DNA of 32,862 nt from Trichococcus ilyis (GTDB lineage Bacteria; Bacillota; Bacilli; Lactobacillales; Aerococcaceae), in contig NZ_FNYT01000007.1 in the NCBI RefSeq assembly GCF_900109135.1, positions 1 to 32,862 of the forward strand, given 5' to 3'. The notes under the pieces are model-generated. The model was not told the DNA's origin and did no database searches. It saw only the letters and a program-made list of their open reading frames with translations. Positions 8,095 to 17,656 of the stretch are shown piece by piece (within the stretch, counting starts at the first letter, position 1; each line of letters begins with the position of its first letter). The position numbers and the translations under genes are program-made.

Positions 8095-8931
8095 TTACTC
8101 CTTTAGAGTAGAAAGGATTCTCTCGATTTTCTGACTATTACCCCACACTGCTTTTGAATCATAAGGTCTTTCAGGGAAAGCACCGTAGTTGAGTTTAATA
8201 GTAAATCCGTTCTCTTTAATGAATCGCTCAACTCTATCTGCAAGTTTCTCAGGTCTTCCAGTACAGATGTTAATAATTCCGTTTACTTCATTCTGCTCAA
8301 TTGTCGCCGCAACTTGGAGACAAAAGTCTTCATAGTTGATAAAATCAAACTGGTTCAATCCCATTGTAAACGGGAATTCCATTTTACCTTCTTCACTTGC
8401 TGCTTTATAGAGTTTCGAAAATATAGAAGAACCATAAGATGTATTGCCGACAATGTAATAACCTCTTAACCACTGGTATGACTTTCCATAAGTTTTTGCC
8501 ATATACTCAACATCATGGCGAAGCGCATTCTTTGAAATGCCATAAAGGCTCATCGGATTACAAGGAGACTTCTCATCGATACTTCCTTCCCAAAAACCAA
8601 TTTCATGCATAGAACCCATAACAGCTACATTTTTTACTTCACTCTTGAAGAGTTTCAAAAGAAAATCGTGATGTTTGGGTAGATCATTGATATGGCTATC
8701 AGCATTATGAACAAATCCATCTCGCCATGCCATGTGAATAACTACATCAGGTTTTCCAAAGTATGTATATGGATCTTCGATAGAGAACAGATCACAGTCC
8801 ATCTTCTGTGCTCTTCCGTCCACCCTATCTGTCTTAAAATCTGCCGCTACGACTTCTATACCATCATCGAGTAACTGTTTTACTACTCCAAGACCTAGAT
8901 AGCCGTTCGCTCCAGTTACTAATATCTTCAT
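8095..8931 (-). CDS. NAD-dependent epimerase/dehydratase (extended SDR), substrate unknown
   Basis: The 278-residue protein begins MKILVTGANGYLGLGVVKQL (Rossmann GxxGxxG) and has YGISK as the YxxxK catalytic pair. It is an extended SDR enzyme acting on nucleotide sugars. It lies between rmlB and rmlD with a 0-nt gap to rmlB, so it probably acts on an rml intermediate; one option is a 4-keto reductase making dTDP-6-deoxy-L-talose or a related sugar. That is inference from position only. It is shorter than RmlB and lacks RmlD-specific motifs. Confidence 0.8.
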   Translation of the reverse strand: MKILVTGANGYLGLGVVKQLLDDGIEVVAADFKTDRVDGRAQKMDCDLFSIEDPYTYFGKPDVVIHMAWRDGFVHNADSHINDLPKHHDFLLKLFKSEVKNVAVMGSMHEIGFWEGSIDEKSPCNPMSLYGISKNALRHDVEYMAKTYGKSYQWLRGYYIVGNTSYGSSIFSKLYKAASEEGKMEFPFTMGLNQFDFINYEDFCLQVAATIEQNEVNGIINICTGRPEKLADRVERFIKENGFTIKLNYGAFPERPYDSKAVWGNSQKIERILSTLKE

Positions 8932-9951
8932 TTATCTTCCCTCGTACATTTTCTTATAGTAGTTATGATACTCGCCAGAGATAATTGTCTTCCACCATTT
9001 ACGATTCTCCAGATACCACTTAATGGTCTTCTTAATACCATCTTCAAAATTTGTCTCAGGCAGCCAACCAAGCTCGCTATGAATCTTAGTAGGATCGATA
9101 GCATAACGCATATCGTGACCTTTACGATCACCAACATGAGTAATCAAACTCTCAGGTTTGCCAAGTTCCTTGCAGATGATCTTAACGATCTCAATATTTT
9201 GTTTCTCGTTATGACCGCCAACATTGTATACCTCACCAACACGACCATTGTGAATGATCAGATCGATAGCCTTACAGTGGTCCTCAACATAGAGCCAATC
9301 ACGAACGTTCAGACCTTCGCCATATACAGGCAGAGGCTTGTCATTCAGAGCGTTTGCAATCATCAGAGGAATAAGTTTCTCCGGGAAGTGGTACGGACCG
9401 TAGTTGTTACTGCATCTGGAGATGGTAACAGGAAGTCCATATGTTCTGTGGTATGCAAGAACAAGTAAATCTGCTGCTGCCTTACTGCTAGAGTAAGGAC
9501 TTGAAGTATGGATCGGAGTTTCCTCAGTGAAAAACAAATCCGGTCTGTCCAAAGGCAGGTCACCGTAAACTTCGTCTGTGGATACCTGATGGTATCTCTT
9601 AATGCCATACTTACGACATGCATCCATAAGGACAGATGTCCCAATGATGTTAGTGTCAAGGAATACCTGCGGGTTCTCAATGGAACGGTCAACATGAGAT
9701 TCCGCTGCAAAGTTTACAACGATGTCCGGATGTTCTTCTTCAAACAGCTTGTAAACTGCTTCCCTATCAGTAATGCTTTCTTTTACAAATCTGAAGTTAG
9801 GATTGTTCATTACAGGAGCCAGTGTAGAAAGGTTACCTGCGTAAGTGAGACAATCCAGGCAGATGATACGATAATCAGGGTACTTATTCAGCATATGGAA
9901 CACAAAGTTGGAACCAATGAAACCAGCACCACCAGTAACGATAATATTCAT
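8932..9951 (-). CDS. rmlB: dTDP-glucose 4,6-dehydratase
   Basis: This 339-residue extended SDR has GGAGFIGSNFV at residue 7, NFAAESHVDRSI, STDEVYGDL and YSSSKAAADLL (YxxxK). These are the diagnostic RmlB motifs, including the STDEVYG dehydratase active site. It removes water from dTDP-glucose to give the 4-keto-6-deoxy sugar, step 2 of the rhamnose pathway. AAGGAG lies 8 nt before the ATG. It follows the disrupted acyltransferase by 12 nt and is separated from rmlA by it. Confidence 0.96.
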   Translation of the reverse strand: MNIIVTGGAGFIGSNFVFHMLNKYPDYRIICLDCLTYAGNLSTLAPVMNNPNFRFVKESITDREAVYKLFEEEHPDIVVNFAAESHVDRSIENPQVFLDTNIIGTSVLMDACRKYGIKRYHQVSTDEVYGDLPLDRPDLFFTEETPIHTSSPYSSSKAAADLLVLAYHRTYGLPVTISRCSNNYGPYHFPEKLIPLMIANALNDKPLPVYGEGLNVRDWLYVEDHCKAIDLIIHNGRVGEVYNVGGHNEKQNIEIVKIICKELGKPESLITHVGDRKGHDMRYAIDPTKIHSELGWLPETNFEDGIKKTIKWYLENRKWWKTIISGEYHNYYKKMYEGR

Positions 9952-9963
9952 GTTATATTCTCC

Positions 9964-11004
9964 TTATTTTTTCATTAATAATTGAACAAACTGGTTTAAG
10001 CCCTTTCCTATCACATAGGATAGAACAAAAACAACAACAAAACCAAGACTCCAAAACCCTATACTAGTTATCTTTTCTTCAGCAAATAGTAGTAGGCACC
10101 TTATTAGAATCATATGGGTTAAATATATTCCCAATGTGTCCCGGCCAATTTTACCAAGGACATAATCAAACAATACTTGCCTCCTCTGATCTATCATTGC
10201 TAAGAAAAGAACAACAAAGCTGAATATAATACCCGCTAATAACGAACTTGATACAAATCTTTTATTCAACCTAAAGCAAACAAAAATACCAGTTAATACA
10301 ATAGATAGATACTTCAAGAGAAAACATTTTTGCTCTTTTGTTGATTTACTATTTAGCATTTGAACTAAGTAGAATATTGCCCCGCCAAGACATATAACAG
10401 GAAATTGATTAACGAAACAAAACGTGCTTAAATAATCTCCATAAATTGGCAGGATGGCTGTTGCATTGTAATTAACAATAGTCGTAAATGCGATTGATAT
10501 AACAGCAGAAAAAACAAACAGCCAGATTGATCTCTTTAAATTATCTGCAAGCTTAACAAAAAAAGGTGCTATAACAATAAAGATTACCAAGTCAACGATA
10601 TACCACTCTTCATTAATAATACTGTTTATACTATTGAGAACAAAAGCATTAATAAATGTAAAATGCAAAACCCAATCAACAATCGAAACACTTTGTCTAA
10701 CAGGAATCCACGCAGACACTAAAAGCATGAAAAAATAAAATGGAACAATCTGCACCAATCTTCTCACATAATAAGAAGTTATATTTGCTCATTTCTTGTT
10801 TAATGAATACCACACAAAATATGCCGCAATAACAAAGAACAACTGAGGACATCTTGATCCAACAGATGCAACTTTATGAACAAGCGAAATGCTACTTGGA
10901 AAAAGCTGTTCATAATGAACTAGTAACACTCCAATCATAGCTAATCCCTTGAGTATATCCATTGAAACTAGCCACTGTTTACCTTCTTCCATTTCGTTCT
11001 CCAA
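9964..11004 (-). pseudogene. Acyltransferase-3 family membrane protein interrupted by one in-frame TGA
   Basis: Two segments in the same frame make a 346-codon acyltransferase-3 protein. The first 71 residues start with an SMDILKGLAMIGVLLVHYEQ segment (D and H typical of sugar O-acyltransferases) and end SLNKK. A TGA at 10789-10791 follows, and after 7 codons the frame continues VRRLVQIVPFYFFMLL with about eight more membrane helices. No base is gained or lost: a single TGG-to-TGA change would explain it. Intact members of this length add acyl groups to surface glycans. A GTG at 10767 could restart translation, but the N-terminal catalytic helix would be missing. TGA is used as a normal stop elsewhere here, so recoding is unlikely. 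Confidence 0.82.
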
Positions 11005-11022
11005 TTTAGTGTCTTGTTATAC

Positions 11023-11910
11023 TTAATATTTTAGTCTACCATCAGCAACATTCTTCAAATGCTGACCGTAAGGACTCTTACCATACTTCTCAGCCGACTT
11101 GAGGAGTCCTTCTTCATCAATCCAGCCATTCTTATATGCAATCTCTTCCGGTGCAGAGATAACAACGCTCTGTCTCTTTTGAATCATCTGCACAAAGCAT
11201 GATGCCTCTGTCAAACTATCCATTGTACCTGTATCAAGCCAAGCATATCCACGACCAAGGAGCTGCACATTTAGGTTCCCGTTGATCAAATATATCTCAT
11301 TCAGAGTGGTAATCTCAAGCTCACCACGAGCAGAAGGCTTAACTGCATTTGCCATTGCGGATACACCCGCCGGGTAGAAATACAAACCGGTTAATGCATA
11401 ATTGGACTTCGGCTTCTTCGGTTTCTCCTCGATAGAGATTGCCTTACCATCCCTATCAAACTCAACCACACCGAATCTTTCCGGATCATTTACGTAATAG
11501 CCGAACACAGTAGCTCTATTGTCCTCTTCCGCATTCTTTACCGCGGCCTTCAATGATTTACCGAATCCGTTTCCATAGAAGATGTTATCACCGAGCACCA
11601 TTGCACACGCATCATCCCCAATGAATTCTTCACCAAGAATGAACGCCTGCGCCAGTCCATCTGGAGAAGGCTGCACCTTATAGCTCAGATTCACACCATA
11701 TGCAGATCCGTCACCGAGCAATCTTTCGAAGTTCGGAAGATCGGTCGGTGTGCTGATAATAAGGATGTCCTTGACTCCTGCCAGCATTAACGTGGATAAC
11801 GGATAATACACCATCGGTTTGTCATATATAGGTAAAAGTTGCTTCGAAGTTACCATAGTTATAGGATAGAGTCTTGTTCCTGCTCCACCTGCCAGAATAA
11901 TGCCTTTCAT
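11023..11910 (-). CDS. rmlA: Glucose-1-phosphate thymidylyltransferase
   Basis: The 295-residue protein has the full RmlA N-terminus, [20 protein letters not shown] followed by [17 protein letters not shown], and the metal/nucleotide site VLGDNIFYG near residue 108. It makes dTDP-glucose from dTTP and glucose-1-phosphate, the first step to dTDP-rhamnose. The ATG at 11910 is chosen over an upstream in-frame TTG at 11913 because it is preceded at good spacing by GCGAGGAAC. It begins 3 nt after the stop of the flippase gene; that junction carries a 28-bp tandem duplication. Confidence 0.96.
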   Translation of the reverse strand: MKGIILAGGAGTRLYPITMVTSKQLLPIYDKPMVYYPLSTLMLAGVKDILIISTPTDLPNFERLLGDGSAYGVNLSYKVQPSPDGLAQAFILGEEFIGDDACAMVLGDNIFYGNGFGKSLKAAVKNAEEDNRATVFGYYVNDPERFGVVEFDRDGKAISIEEKPKKPKSNYALTGLYFYPAGVSAMANAVKPSARGELEITTLNEIYLINGNLNVQLLGRGYAWLDTGTMDSLTEASCFVQMIQKRQSVVISAPEEIAYKNGWIDEEGLLKSAEKYGKSPYGQHLKNVADGRLKY

Positions 11911-11913
11911 CAA

Positions 11914-13476
11914 TCAGTTCCTCGCTTTCTTAATATCATACCTAAAAGCCTTGTTTTTTAATATCATACCTAAAAGCCTTGTTTTTATGTACTTAAAGGA
12001 TTCCGTTTTCCAAAAAAACAAACAAAATGCAACGTTTGGTATAATAACACAAACAATTCCTCTTACTGCAAACTCTGATAAACCAGATAATGGTATTATT
12101 TCGCATAAAAAGAAGGTAATACCTCCAATAGTCAATGCAAATGCAAAATATCCAAGTATCCTCATAATTTCAAAAAAAGTGTTACGCTTTAAGACATATT
12201 TACAAGCCACATGAATATCTAATGGTAAAGCAATAATAGTGGTTGCAAAAAAAGAAGCAAACACGATTCCAGTAATCCCAAATTTTTTTACAAGAACTAT
12301 ATCCAGTATTAGATTTAACGTAGCCGCAATTATCTGGCGAAAGAGTGTTTTATTCCATAAACCAGCAGCTTCAATAAATGTATTTGATAAGAATAATTTG
12401 ACTGAATTTCCCCAGAAATAGAATACAATTATTAATACGCAGGTAATACTTAAAACATTATCGCTTCCAACCCAAATCTTCATAAAAGGATTAAACAAAC
12501 ACTGAAGGCTTATCGCGCACCATGTAGTCATCCAAATGAACAAAAGTTGAATACCTTCATAAGTCTTATTTAAATTTTCCAACGAAGCTGTGTACAAAAT
12601 ATTTCCAATTGCGGGCTTTAATGCTCTATATGCAATAACTAATATGGTAGTTATCGATGAAAAAACATAGAAATAATTCCCATAAATTGCAGTTGCAACA
12701 AGACCTAATGTACCAGAGATAACTATAGTATCAATTGAGTTAGTCAAAGTAGCGGCAATCGAATGTGCTGCTAAAAAGAACACCTTATTCTTAATTATTT
12801 TTTTATTTTCTAAAGATACGTGCCCTCTAGGAACCAAATCAGGGTGGACCTGTCTACTCCTCTTCTCAGTTACTATCGTATTGCAAATTGTTGATAGAGG
12901 AAGCATCAATGCAAACCAATAGTAATTCCTTAAAACAATCAAAATAGTAATCTGAAGAATATATTTGATTATTTCAACAACTGCCGTAATCTGATGTACT
13001 ATTGACCCTTCTTGATATGCTTCAAATAGAGCACCTTTATATGCAAAGCCCAAATATGAAACCGCAGCATTGACCAGATACATTAAAAACAACAAATGTA
13101 TATTAATATCTTCAGGATATGATCCACTGATAAAGTATTTAAGAAATGGCATAATGGCTATTCCTGATGCAAAAATGAAAGTACCGATAATCTTATATAC
13201 TTTCCGCATTAAATTTAGCAATGCATTTATAGTATCTTTATCATTCTCAGCTATTGGCTTATATAAACAAAAAGAAATTGCTGATCCAATTCCAAGTTCT
13301 GATACGTTAAGAATTGTCAATACCGATGTAAAAAGGCTGGTTAATCCCAAATATTCCGAGCTGAGTTTATGTATAATAATTGTTCTCGTAATAAACGGGA
13401 ATAGAATTGATATCATTCTACTTAATAAGCCAAAAATAAAAGTCTTTGATGTGCTTTTTGTTTTATTAAACTCCAT
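11914..13476 (-). CDS. wzx: Wzx-type polysaccharide flippase
   Basis: This 520-residue protein with about 12-14 hydrophobic helices starts FIFGLLSRMISILFPFITRT and belongs to the MOP/polysaccharide-biosynthesis exporter superfamily. Such proteins flip lipid-linked repeat units across the membrane for polymerisation outside. It pairs functionally with the Wzy-like gene two genes upstream. The last 13 residues (KNKAFRYDIKKARN region) come from a 28-bp tandem duplication that shifts the frame; without it the protein would end LRKRGTD and its stop would overlap the rmlA start as TGATG. The altered tail is cytoplasmic and probably tolerated. Confidence 0.9.
   Translation of the reverse strand: MEFNKTKSTSKTFIFGLLSRMISILFPFITRTIIIHKLSSEYLGLTSLFTSVLTILNVSELGIGSAISFCLYKPIAENDKDTINALLNLMRKVYKIIGTFIFASGIAIMPFLKYFISGSYPEDINIHLLFLMYLVNAAVSYLGFAYKGALFEAYQEGSIVHQITAVVEIIKYILQITILIVLRNYYWFALMLPLSTICNTIVTEKRSRQVHPDLVPRGHVSLENKKIIKNKVFFLAAHSIAATLTNSIDTIVISGTLGLVATAIYGNYFYVFSSITTILVIAYRALKPAIGNILYTASLENLNKTYEGIQLLFIWMTTWCAISLQCLFNPFMKIWVGSDNVLSITCVLIIVFYFWGNSVKLFLSNTFIEAAGLWNKTLFRQIIAATLNLILDIVLVKKFGITGIVFASFFATTIIALPLDIHVACKYVLKRNTFFEIMRILGYFAFALTIGGITFFLCEIIPLSGLSEFAVRGIVCVIIPNVAFCLFFWKTESFKYIKTRLLGMILKNKAFRYDIKKARN
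11931..11986. repeat. 28-bp tandem duplication at the 3' end of the flippase gene
   Basis: The 28 bp at 11931-11958, beginning TAATATCATACCTAAAAGCC, are repeated exactly at 11959-11986. Because 28 is not a multiple of three, the duplication changes the reading frame for the last residues of the flippase and separates its stop from the rmlA start. Confidence 0.95.
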
Positions 13477-13484
13477 AGACTATT

Positions 13485-14336
13485 CTATATCCTTCCTATA
13501 CGTCTCTTATAGCAAAACCTCATCAAGGCTACATCAGCGTACGAGATTTTATACCCAATTGAATCTCTCAAATGAGCATAGTATTCTGTCCTCCGATAAA
13601 AACAAAATCTATTAAAAATACTCATCTTATCTTTCATTATTTCTAACACCTCTAAATTGGATTTCTCCATTAATTCAAGATTTAAGCTAGTATTTGAGCC
13701 AGTAAAGACATGAGTATATAACTTTTGAGGATTAATAGTTCCTTTACAGTGCTTGTCACTTAATAAAAGCAACCATAGAAACAAATCGTCAGCTCCGTGA
13801 TATCTCATATTGATGTTTCCCCAAATTGAAGGTATACACTCTTTACGAATTAAAACCTGTCCCGGAGAGATAATTGGATTACTACACCTATAATAAAAAT
13901 TAATGTTTAATACTTTTCTCTGCTCTATTTCATTTTTGTATAAACAAATACTATCTCCAGAACTATCTGTCATGTACCCATTAGATACAACAAAATCACA
14001 ATCTTGTATCGCCTTATACTGAGAAGCAATGCAATCGTCAGCTATAAGATCATCTTGATCTAATAAAAGAATAAACTCACCACTTGCATGTTGTATCCCT
14101 GTCCACCTTGATTTTTGTATTCCGCAGTTTACTTTATTATTAATTACAGTAATATTATCTTCTTTTTGGGGAAAGACTATTTCAATATCAGGAGAATCAT
14201 TTACGAAAATAACCTCCATCTCAACATTGCACTGCGTAGCTAACGCAATTGCATTTTTTCTTAGTATTTCACATAATTGAGGAATATACTGATTACCTTT
14301 ATAGAACGGAATTACAACCGAAACCATCTTCTTCAC
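13485..14336 (-). CDS. Glycosyltransferase family 2
   Basis: This 283-residue GT-A protein begins MVSVVIPFYKGNQYIPQL and carries the nucleotide-sugar/metal site in EFILLLDQDDLIADD near residue 95 (DQDD in place of the common D-S-D-D). It would transfer a sugar from a nucleotide donor onto the growing lipid-linked repeat unit on the cytoplasmic face. It lies between the Wzy and Wzx genes, 8 nt before the latter. Donor and acceptor cannot be told from sequence. Confidence 0.88.
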   Translation of the reverse strand: MKKMVSVVIPFYKGNQYIPQLCEILRKNAIALATQCNVEMEVIFVNDSPDIEIVFPQKEDNITVINNKVNCGIQKSRWTGIQHASGEFILLLDQDDLIADDCIASQYKAIQDCDFVVSNGYMTDSSGDSICLYKNEIEQRKVLNINFYYRCSNPIISPGQVLIRKECIPSIWGNINMRYHGADDLFLWLLLLSDKHCKGTINPQKLYTHVFTGSNTSLNLELMEKSNLEVLEIMKDKMSIFNRFCFYRRTEYYAHLRDSIGYKISYADVALMRFCYKRRIGRI

Positions 14337-14357
14337 CTCTTGTCAAATCTTTGTGTA

Positions 14358-15515
14358 TTAATACCTTTTAGTAATCGTATTATCTGTCTCTCTTCTTAAA
14401 TTAATGAACATCATTATTGCCCAAAATGGCTTAAAAGCATATAACGATGTACTCATTGATAACATCAAAAATCCACATACGATAGAAAAAGAGAAAAAAT
14501 CTTTTCTTTTATATGATTTTTTTAAGAGGTAACCAATCATTACAAAATAAATAATAGATAGAATCACTCCGCCTTCCATTAACTGCTCCACATAGAGATT
14601 GTGTGCAACCACTGCCAGATAACCATGTGAACCAAATATAGTTCGAATGGCTCCTGCCCCATAGCCAAATAATTGATGGAAAAAACTAGAATCCTTAAAT
14701 ATCTGAAAAGCCCATCCCCAAAATTCGTATCTATGTGTTCCATTAGATTCTTTGATAGCCTGTGCAGTAAAACGACTGATAACTGTTTCTGGAATAAAAG
14801 GAATAATAAGTATAATAATTATACTTATTGCTAAAACAGCACTAAGCTTTTTAATATTATTCTTTAAGAAGTTACGTCCATTGTTAGATATAAACAAAGC
14901 TACTAATGCCGCCAAGAATAAACCAAACATACCACCTCTTGATCCAGTAGCCAAACAACAATAAATATACAAAAGAAGCTCAATAACAGATATAACTTTC
15001 TGTTTTTTGTTCCCAACCATTAGTGTTTGAAATGCATATATCGTTCCGAAAAGAAAGTACCCATTTAAATAGTTTGGATCTTCAGCCAACAAACTACCAT
15101 TAAGCAAAATTCTATCAGCACCTGTTCCTCCAACAAGAAGCAATACACCTGCTGTTATTCTTGAAGCCCAGACAAGCGAAAGTTTTAACCGGTTTATTTC
15201 TTTTTCTGAATATAAGAAACTTCCGGTAGCAATTAGTAAAATAAGGAACTGAACATTTGTTATAATTCGCTGCTTAGTTGCATCAAAATTTAATGAATAA
15301 ATAATGCTAAAAAACATGACCAAAACATAAGCCCCAAATAAAAGATCATATGTTGTTATGCATGTTTTAAAACGATACAATGCCCATGTCGCTAGAACAA
15401 GTAACGCCACATATTTCAATAGAGATCCTGACAAAAAAGGAACAGCAAATGCTCCAAATATTAAACTTATGTAGTATATTTGTATTGCCCATGTCATTTT
15501 CTTTTTTTGCGCCAT
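14358..15515 (-). CDS. wzy: Wzy-like O-antigen/capsule polymerase (O-antigen ligase family)
   Basis: The 385-residue protein has about 10-12 hydrophobic helices. A large external loop between residues about 230 and 300 contains ESNGTHRYEFWGWAFQIFKD and GYGAGAIRTIFG; an R-H-containing loop of this type (THR...HNLYVEQLMEGG) is typical of the Wzy/WaaL superfamily. It would join repeat units outside the membrane after flipping. It is the only polymerase-like gene in the locus. The choice between polymerase and ligase rests on context: Gram-positive type and presence of Wzx. Confidence 0.8.
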   Translation of the reverse strand: MAQKKKMTWAIQIYYISLIFGAFAVPFLSGSLLKYVALLVLATWALYRFKTCITTYDLLFGAYVLVMFFSIIYSLNFDATKQRIITNVQFLILLIATGSFLYSEKEINRLKLSLVWASRITAGVLLLVGGTGADRILLNGSLLAEDPNYLNGYFLFGTIYAFQTLMVGNKKQKVISVIELLLYIYCCLATGSRGGMFGLFLAALVALFISNNGRNFLKNNIKKLSAVLAISIIIILIIPFIPETVISRFTAQAIKESNGTHRYEFWGWAFQIFKDSSFFHQLFGYGAGAIRTIFGSHGYLAVVAHNLYVEQLMEGGVILSIIYFVMIGYLLKKSYKRKDFFSFSIVCGFLMLSMSTSLYAFKPFWAIMMFINLRRETDNTITKRY

Positions 15516-15533
15516 AGTACACCTTCCAATTAG

Positions 15534-16604
15534 TTAGATAAGCTCGTATATCTTATCATACTCATTAACCATAGTTTCCATGTTATATCTCTTTGATTCC
15601 AAGTATGCTACTCTGCCAATGGATTCACGCAATGCTCGATTACATGCAACTCGTATTAATGCGTCAGCTATCTCATTTTTATCTACATTAGTAAGCAGTC
15701 CACTCTTACCATCAGAAATCATGTCTTGGACACCGCCAACATTCGTTGCAACAATTGGCATTCCAACTGCCATAGCCTCTATTAATGTTATTGGCATTCC
15801 TTCATACAATGACGGCAAAACAAAAACATCCATGCTATACATTAGTTTGTGAACATCGCTCTGTAATCCAAGAAAAATTACTCTTTCTGCAAGTCCTAGC
15901 TTTTGAACCTTTTGTTGTATTTCAGGCTGAAGTTCACCTTCCCCAGCTAAAAATAAATTACCTTTGCATTCATGTAAGAAATCATTAAAAGCGTCAATGA
16001 GCATTTCATGATTCTTTTGCTTTGAGAATCTTCCAATGTGAAGAATTTTAATATCATTTTCAACTGTATAAGAGGACTTAGCTAAATAGTCAGTTAGATC
16101 TCTTCCATTAAAAATCATCGGAACACGACTTGATTTTAATCTATACTCATCACAAATTGATTTCTTTATTTCTGGAGATATACCAACTAAAGTTAACCAT
16201 TTTAATTTCACAAATGCTTTTGTTAAATATCGATCCGTTTTTTTCTGCTCTAAAGAAGCAATATTGTGAACGGTATGAAATACTTTGTTTATACCTAAAA
16301 TCTTACAAGTTGGTACTACATATTTATCTACATTTAAGTGTGTATGAATGACATCAGGTCTTTCAGCATTAATAAACTTATATAATTTTTTATAAAGACT
16401 GATGTCAAATCCTACTTTCTTTTCTATTACTACTATTGAAATTCCAGCTTGATCAAGTTTTTCAGTTATTGAAGATGTTATTTCATAAAAGCAAACCACT
16501 ATGGGATTGTATCCTTTATTTTTTAAGCCTATTGCTAAGTCCTGCACCATAGTTTCTGCACCAGCAACAGCTAATCTAGGTATGAACAAGAGTATTTTTT
16601 TCAT
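15534..16604 (-). CDS. Glycosyltransferase family 4
   Basis: The 356-residue GT-B protein starts KKILLFIPRLAVAGAETMVQ, the usual GT4 N-terminus with the G-G/A-E acceptor loop. The C-terminal half has ILHIGRFSKQKNHEMLIDAF and the donor-binding motif SLYEGMPITLIEAMAVGMPI followed by VATNVGG (EX7E). It uses an NDP-sugar and retains the anomeric configuration. The gene starts immediately after the stop of the previous GT (0-nt gap), which suggests coupled translation. It would add one sugar of the repeat unit. Confidence 0.92.
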   Translation of the reverse strand: MKKILLFIPRLAVAGAETMVQDLAIGLKNKGYNPIVVCFYEITSSITEKLDQAGISIVVIEKKVGFDISLYKKLYKFINAERPDVIHTHLNVDKYVVPTCKILGINKVFHTVHNIASLEQKKTDRYLTKAFVKLKWLTLVGISPEIKKSICDEYRLKSSRVPMIFNGRDLTDYLAKSSYTVENDIKILHIGRFSKQKNHEMLIDAFNDFLHECKGNLFLAGEGELQPEIQQKVQKLGLAERVIFLGLQSDVHKLMYSMDVFVLPSLYEGMPITLIEAMAVGMPIVATNVGGVQDMISDGKSGLLTNVDKNEIADALIRVACNRALRESIGRVAYLESKRYNMETMVNEYDKIYELI

Positions 16605-17654
16605 TTACTCAGCTCCAAACATTAATAAATCAATTTGCTTAATTACTTCTTCTGGTTTATATCTTTTAGCTACCCCTAATGCACTTTGCTTCATTTTTAC
16701 AAATTCATCAGGATTCATCACAGCTTTATCAAAAACTAACAAAAAATCCTCATAATTATCAAATTCATAACTCCAACCAGTTACATTTTCAACAAAAACA
16801 TCTTCAGCATTTTCCCACCGTGACGAAATTACCGGTACACCAGCAGAATATGCATCAATCAAAGTTCCTGGAATACCTTCAGTATAAAAACGAGTTGGAA
16901 AAAGCAATGCAAAATAAAACTTTATTGTCTCAACACTTTTATTAGGAGGCACAACTCCGCAGTATGTCATACAATCCTTATGAGTATTTTGCAGTTCTTC
17001 AAATCTTTCTTTAAAGCTTTCATCAATCTGACCAAATACATCCAGGTGAAGCATGTTTCTATTATAACGTCTATTTAAATCTTCAACTACTTGAACAGCG
17101 TCCTCAATTCCTTTCTCTTTCATCACCCTTGAAAATGTACATACTTTTAACGGATAGCTAATCTCTGTTTTTAATTCACATTTCTCTAGTACATTAAGAT
17201 GTTTAAAATTTGGAACCACTGTCACATTGCGAAACCCTATTGTTTCCAAGTTATTCTTCATACTCGTGGTTTCAACCCAAATACCATCAAACGTGCTTAA
17301 TGGTGTAAATAACTGTTTCTTTTGTTGAACAATCTCTGGAAGCCAGCCTCCAATCACATCATAATACACAGAAATGTTATATTTCCTTTTGTAGTATGCC
17401 AACAGCCTTGCAAAAATACCTAGGCCATTGCTTGCAGGAAGCATTATTATTTTATCAGCATTTCTTGCGCATTTTTTTATTTGTCTCAAAAGCTGTACTG
17501 GATGATTTTTCCAACCAATAGTTTCTACATAGCAAATATTAGTTGTCCCATATTTTTTACCAAGTGCATAAAAGAGTTCTCTAGTCTTTACTGGTTGCCC
17601 TCCAGTTGACATTTTTTCAAAATCAAATGCACCTATCACGCATATCTTTTTCAT
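16605..17654 (-). CDS. Glycosyltransferase family 4-like
   Basis: This is a 349-residue GT-B protein. The N-terminal half begins KKICVIGAFDFEKMSTGGQP with the glycine loop. The C-terminal half has VCTFSRVMKEKGIEDAVQVV, then ALLFPTRFYTEGIPGTLIDA and YSAGVPVISSRWENA, which is the GT4 donor site (E-x7-D variant). I place the start at the ATG at 17654, because GGGAG lies 5 nt upstream; an in-frame ATG at 17666 overlaps the acetyltransferase end and lacks spacing for a binding site. Substrate is unknown. Confidence 0.88.
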   Translation of the reverse strand: MKKICVIGAFDFEKMSTGGQPVKTRELFYALGKKYGTTNICYVETIGWKNHPVQLLRQIKKCARNADKIIMLPASNGLGIFARLLAYYKRKYNISVYYDVIGGWLPEIVQQKKQLFTPLSTFDGIWVETTSMKNNLETIGFRNVTVVPNFKHLNVLEKCELKTEISYPLKVCTFSRVMKEKGIEDAVQVVEDLNRRYNRNMLHLDVFGQIDESFKERFEELQNTHKDCMTYCGVVPPNKSVETIKFYFALLFPTRFYTEGIPGTLIDAYSAGVPVISSRWENAEDVFVENVTGWSYEFDNYEDFLLVFDKAVMNPDEFVKMKQSALGVAKRYKPEEVIKQIDLLMFGAE

Positions 17655-17656
17655 TA

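Noticed and set aside
10789-10791. TGA read as tryptophan or selenocysteine in the acyltransferase
   Set aside because: Other genes here end in TGA (for example the flippase), and nothing suggests a selenocysteine insertion element or a selenoprotein family.
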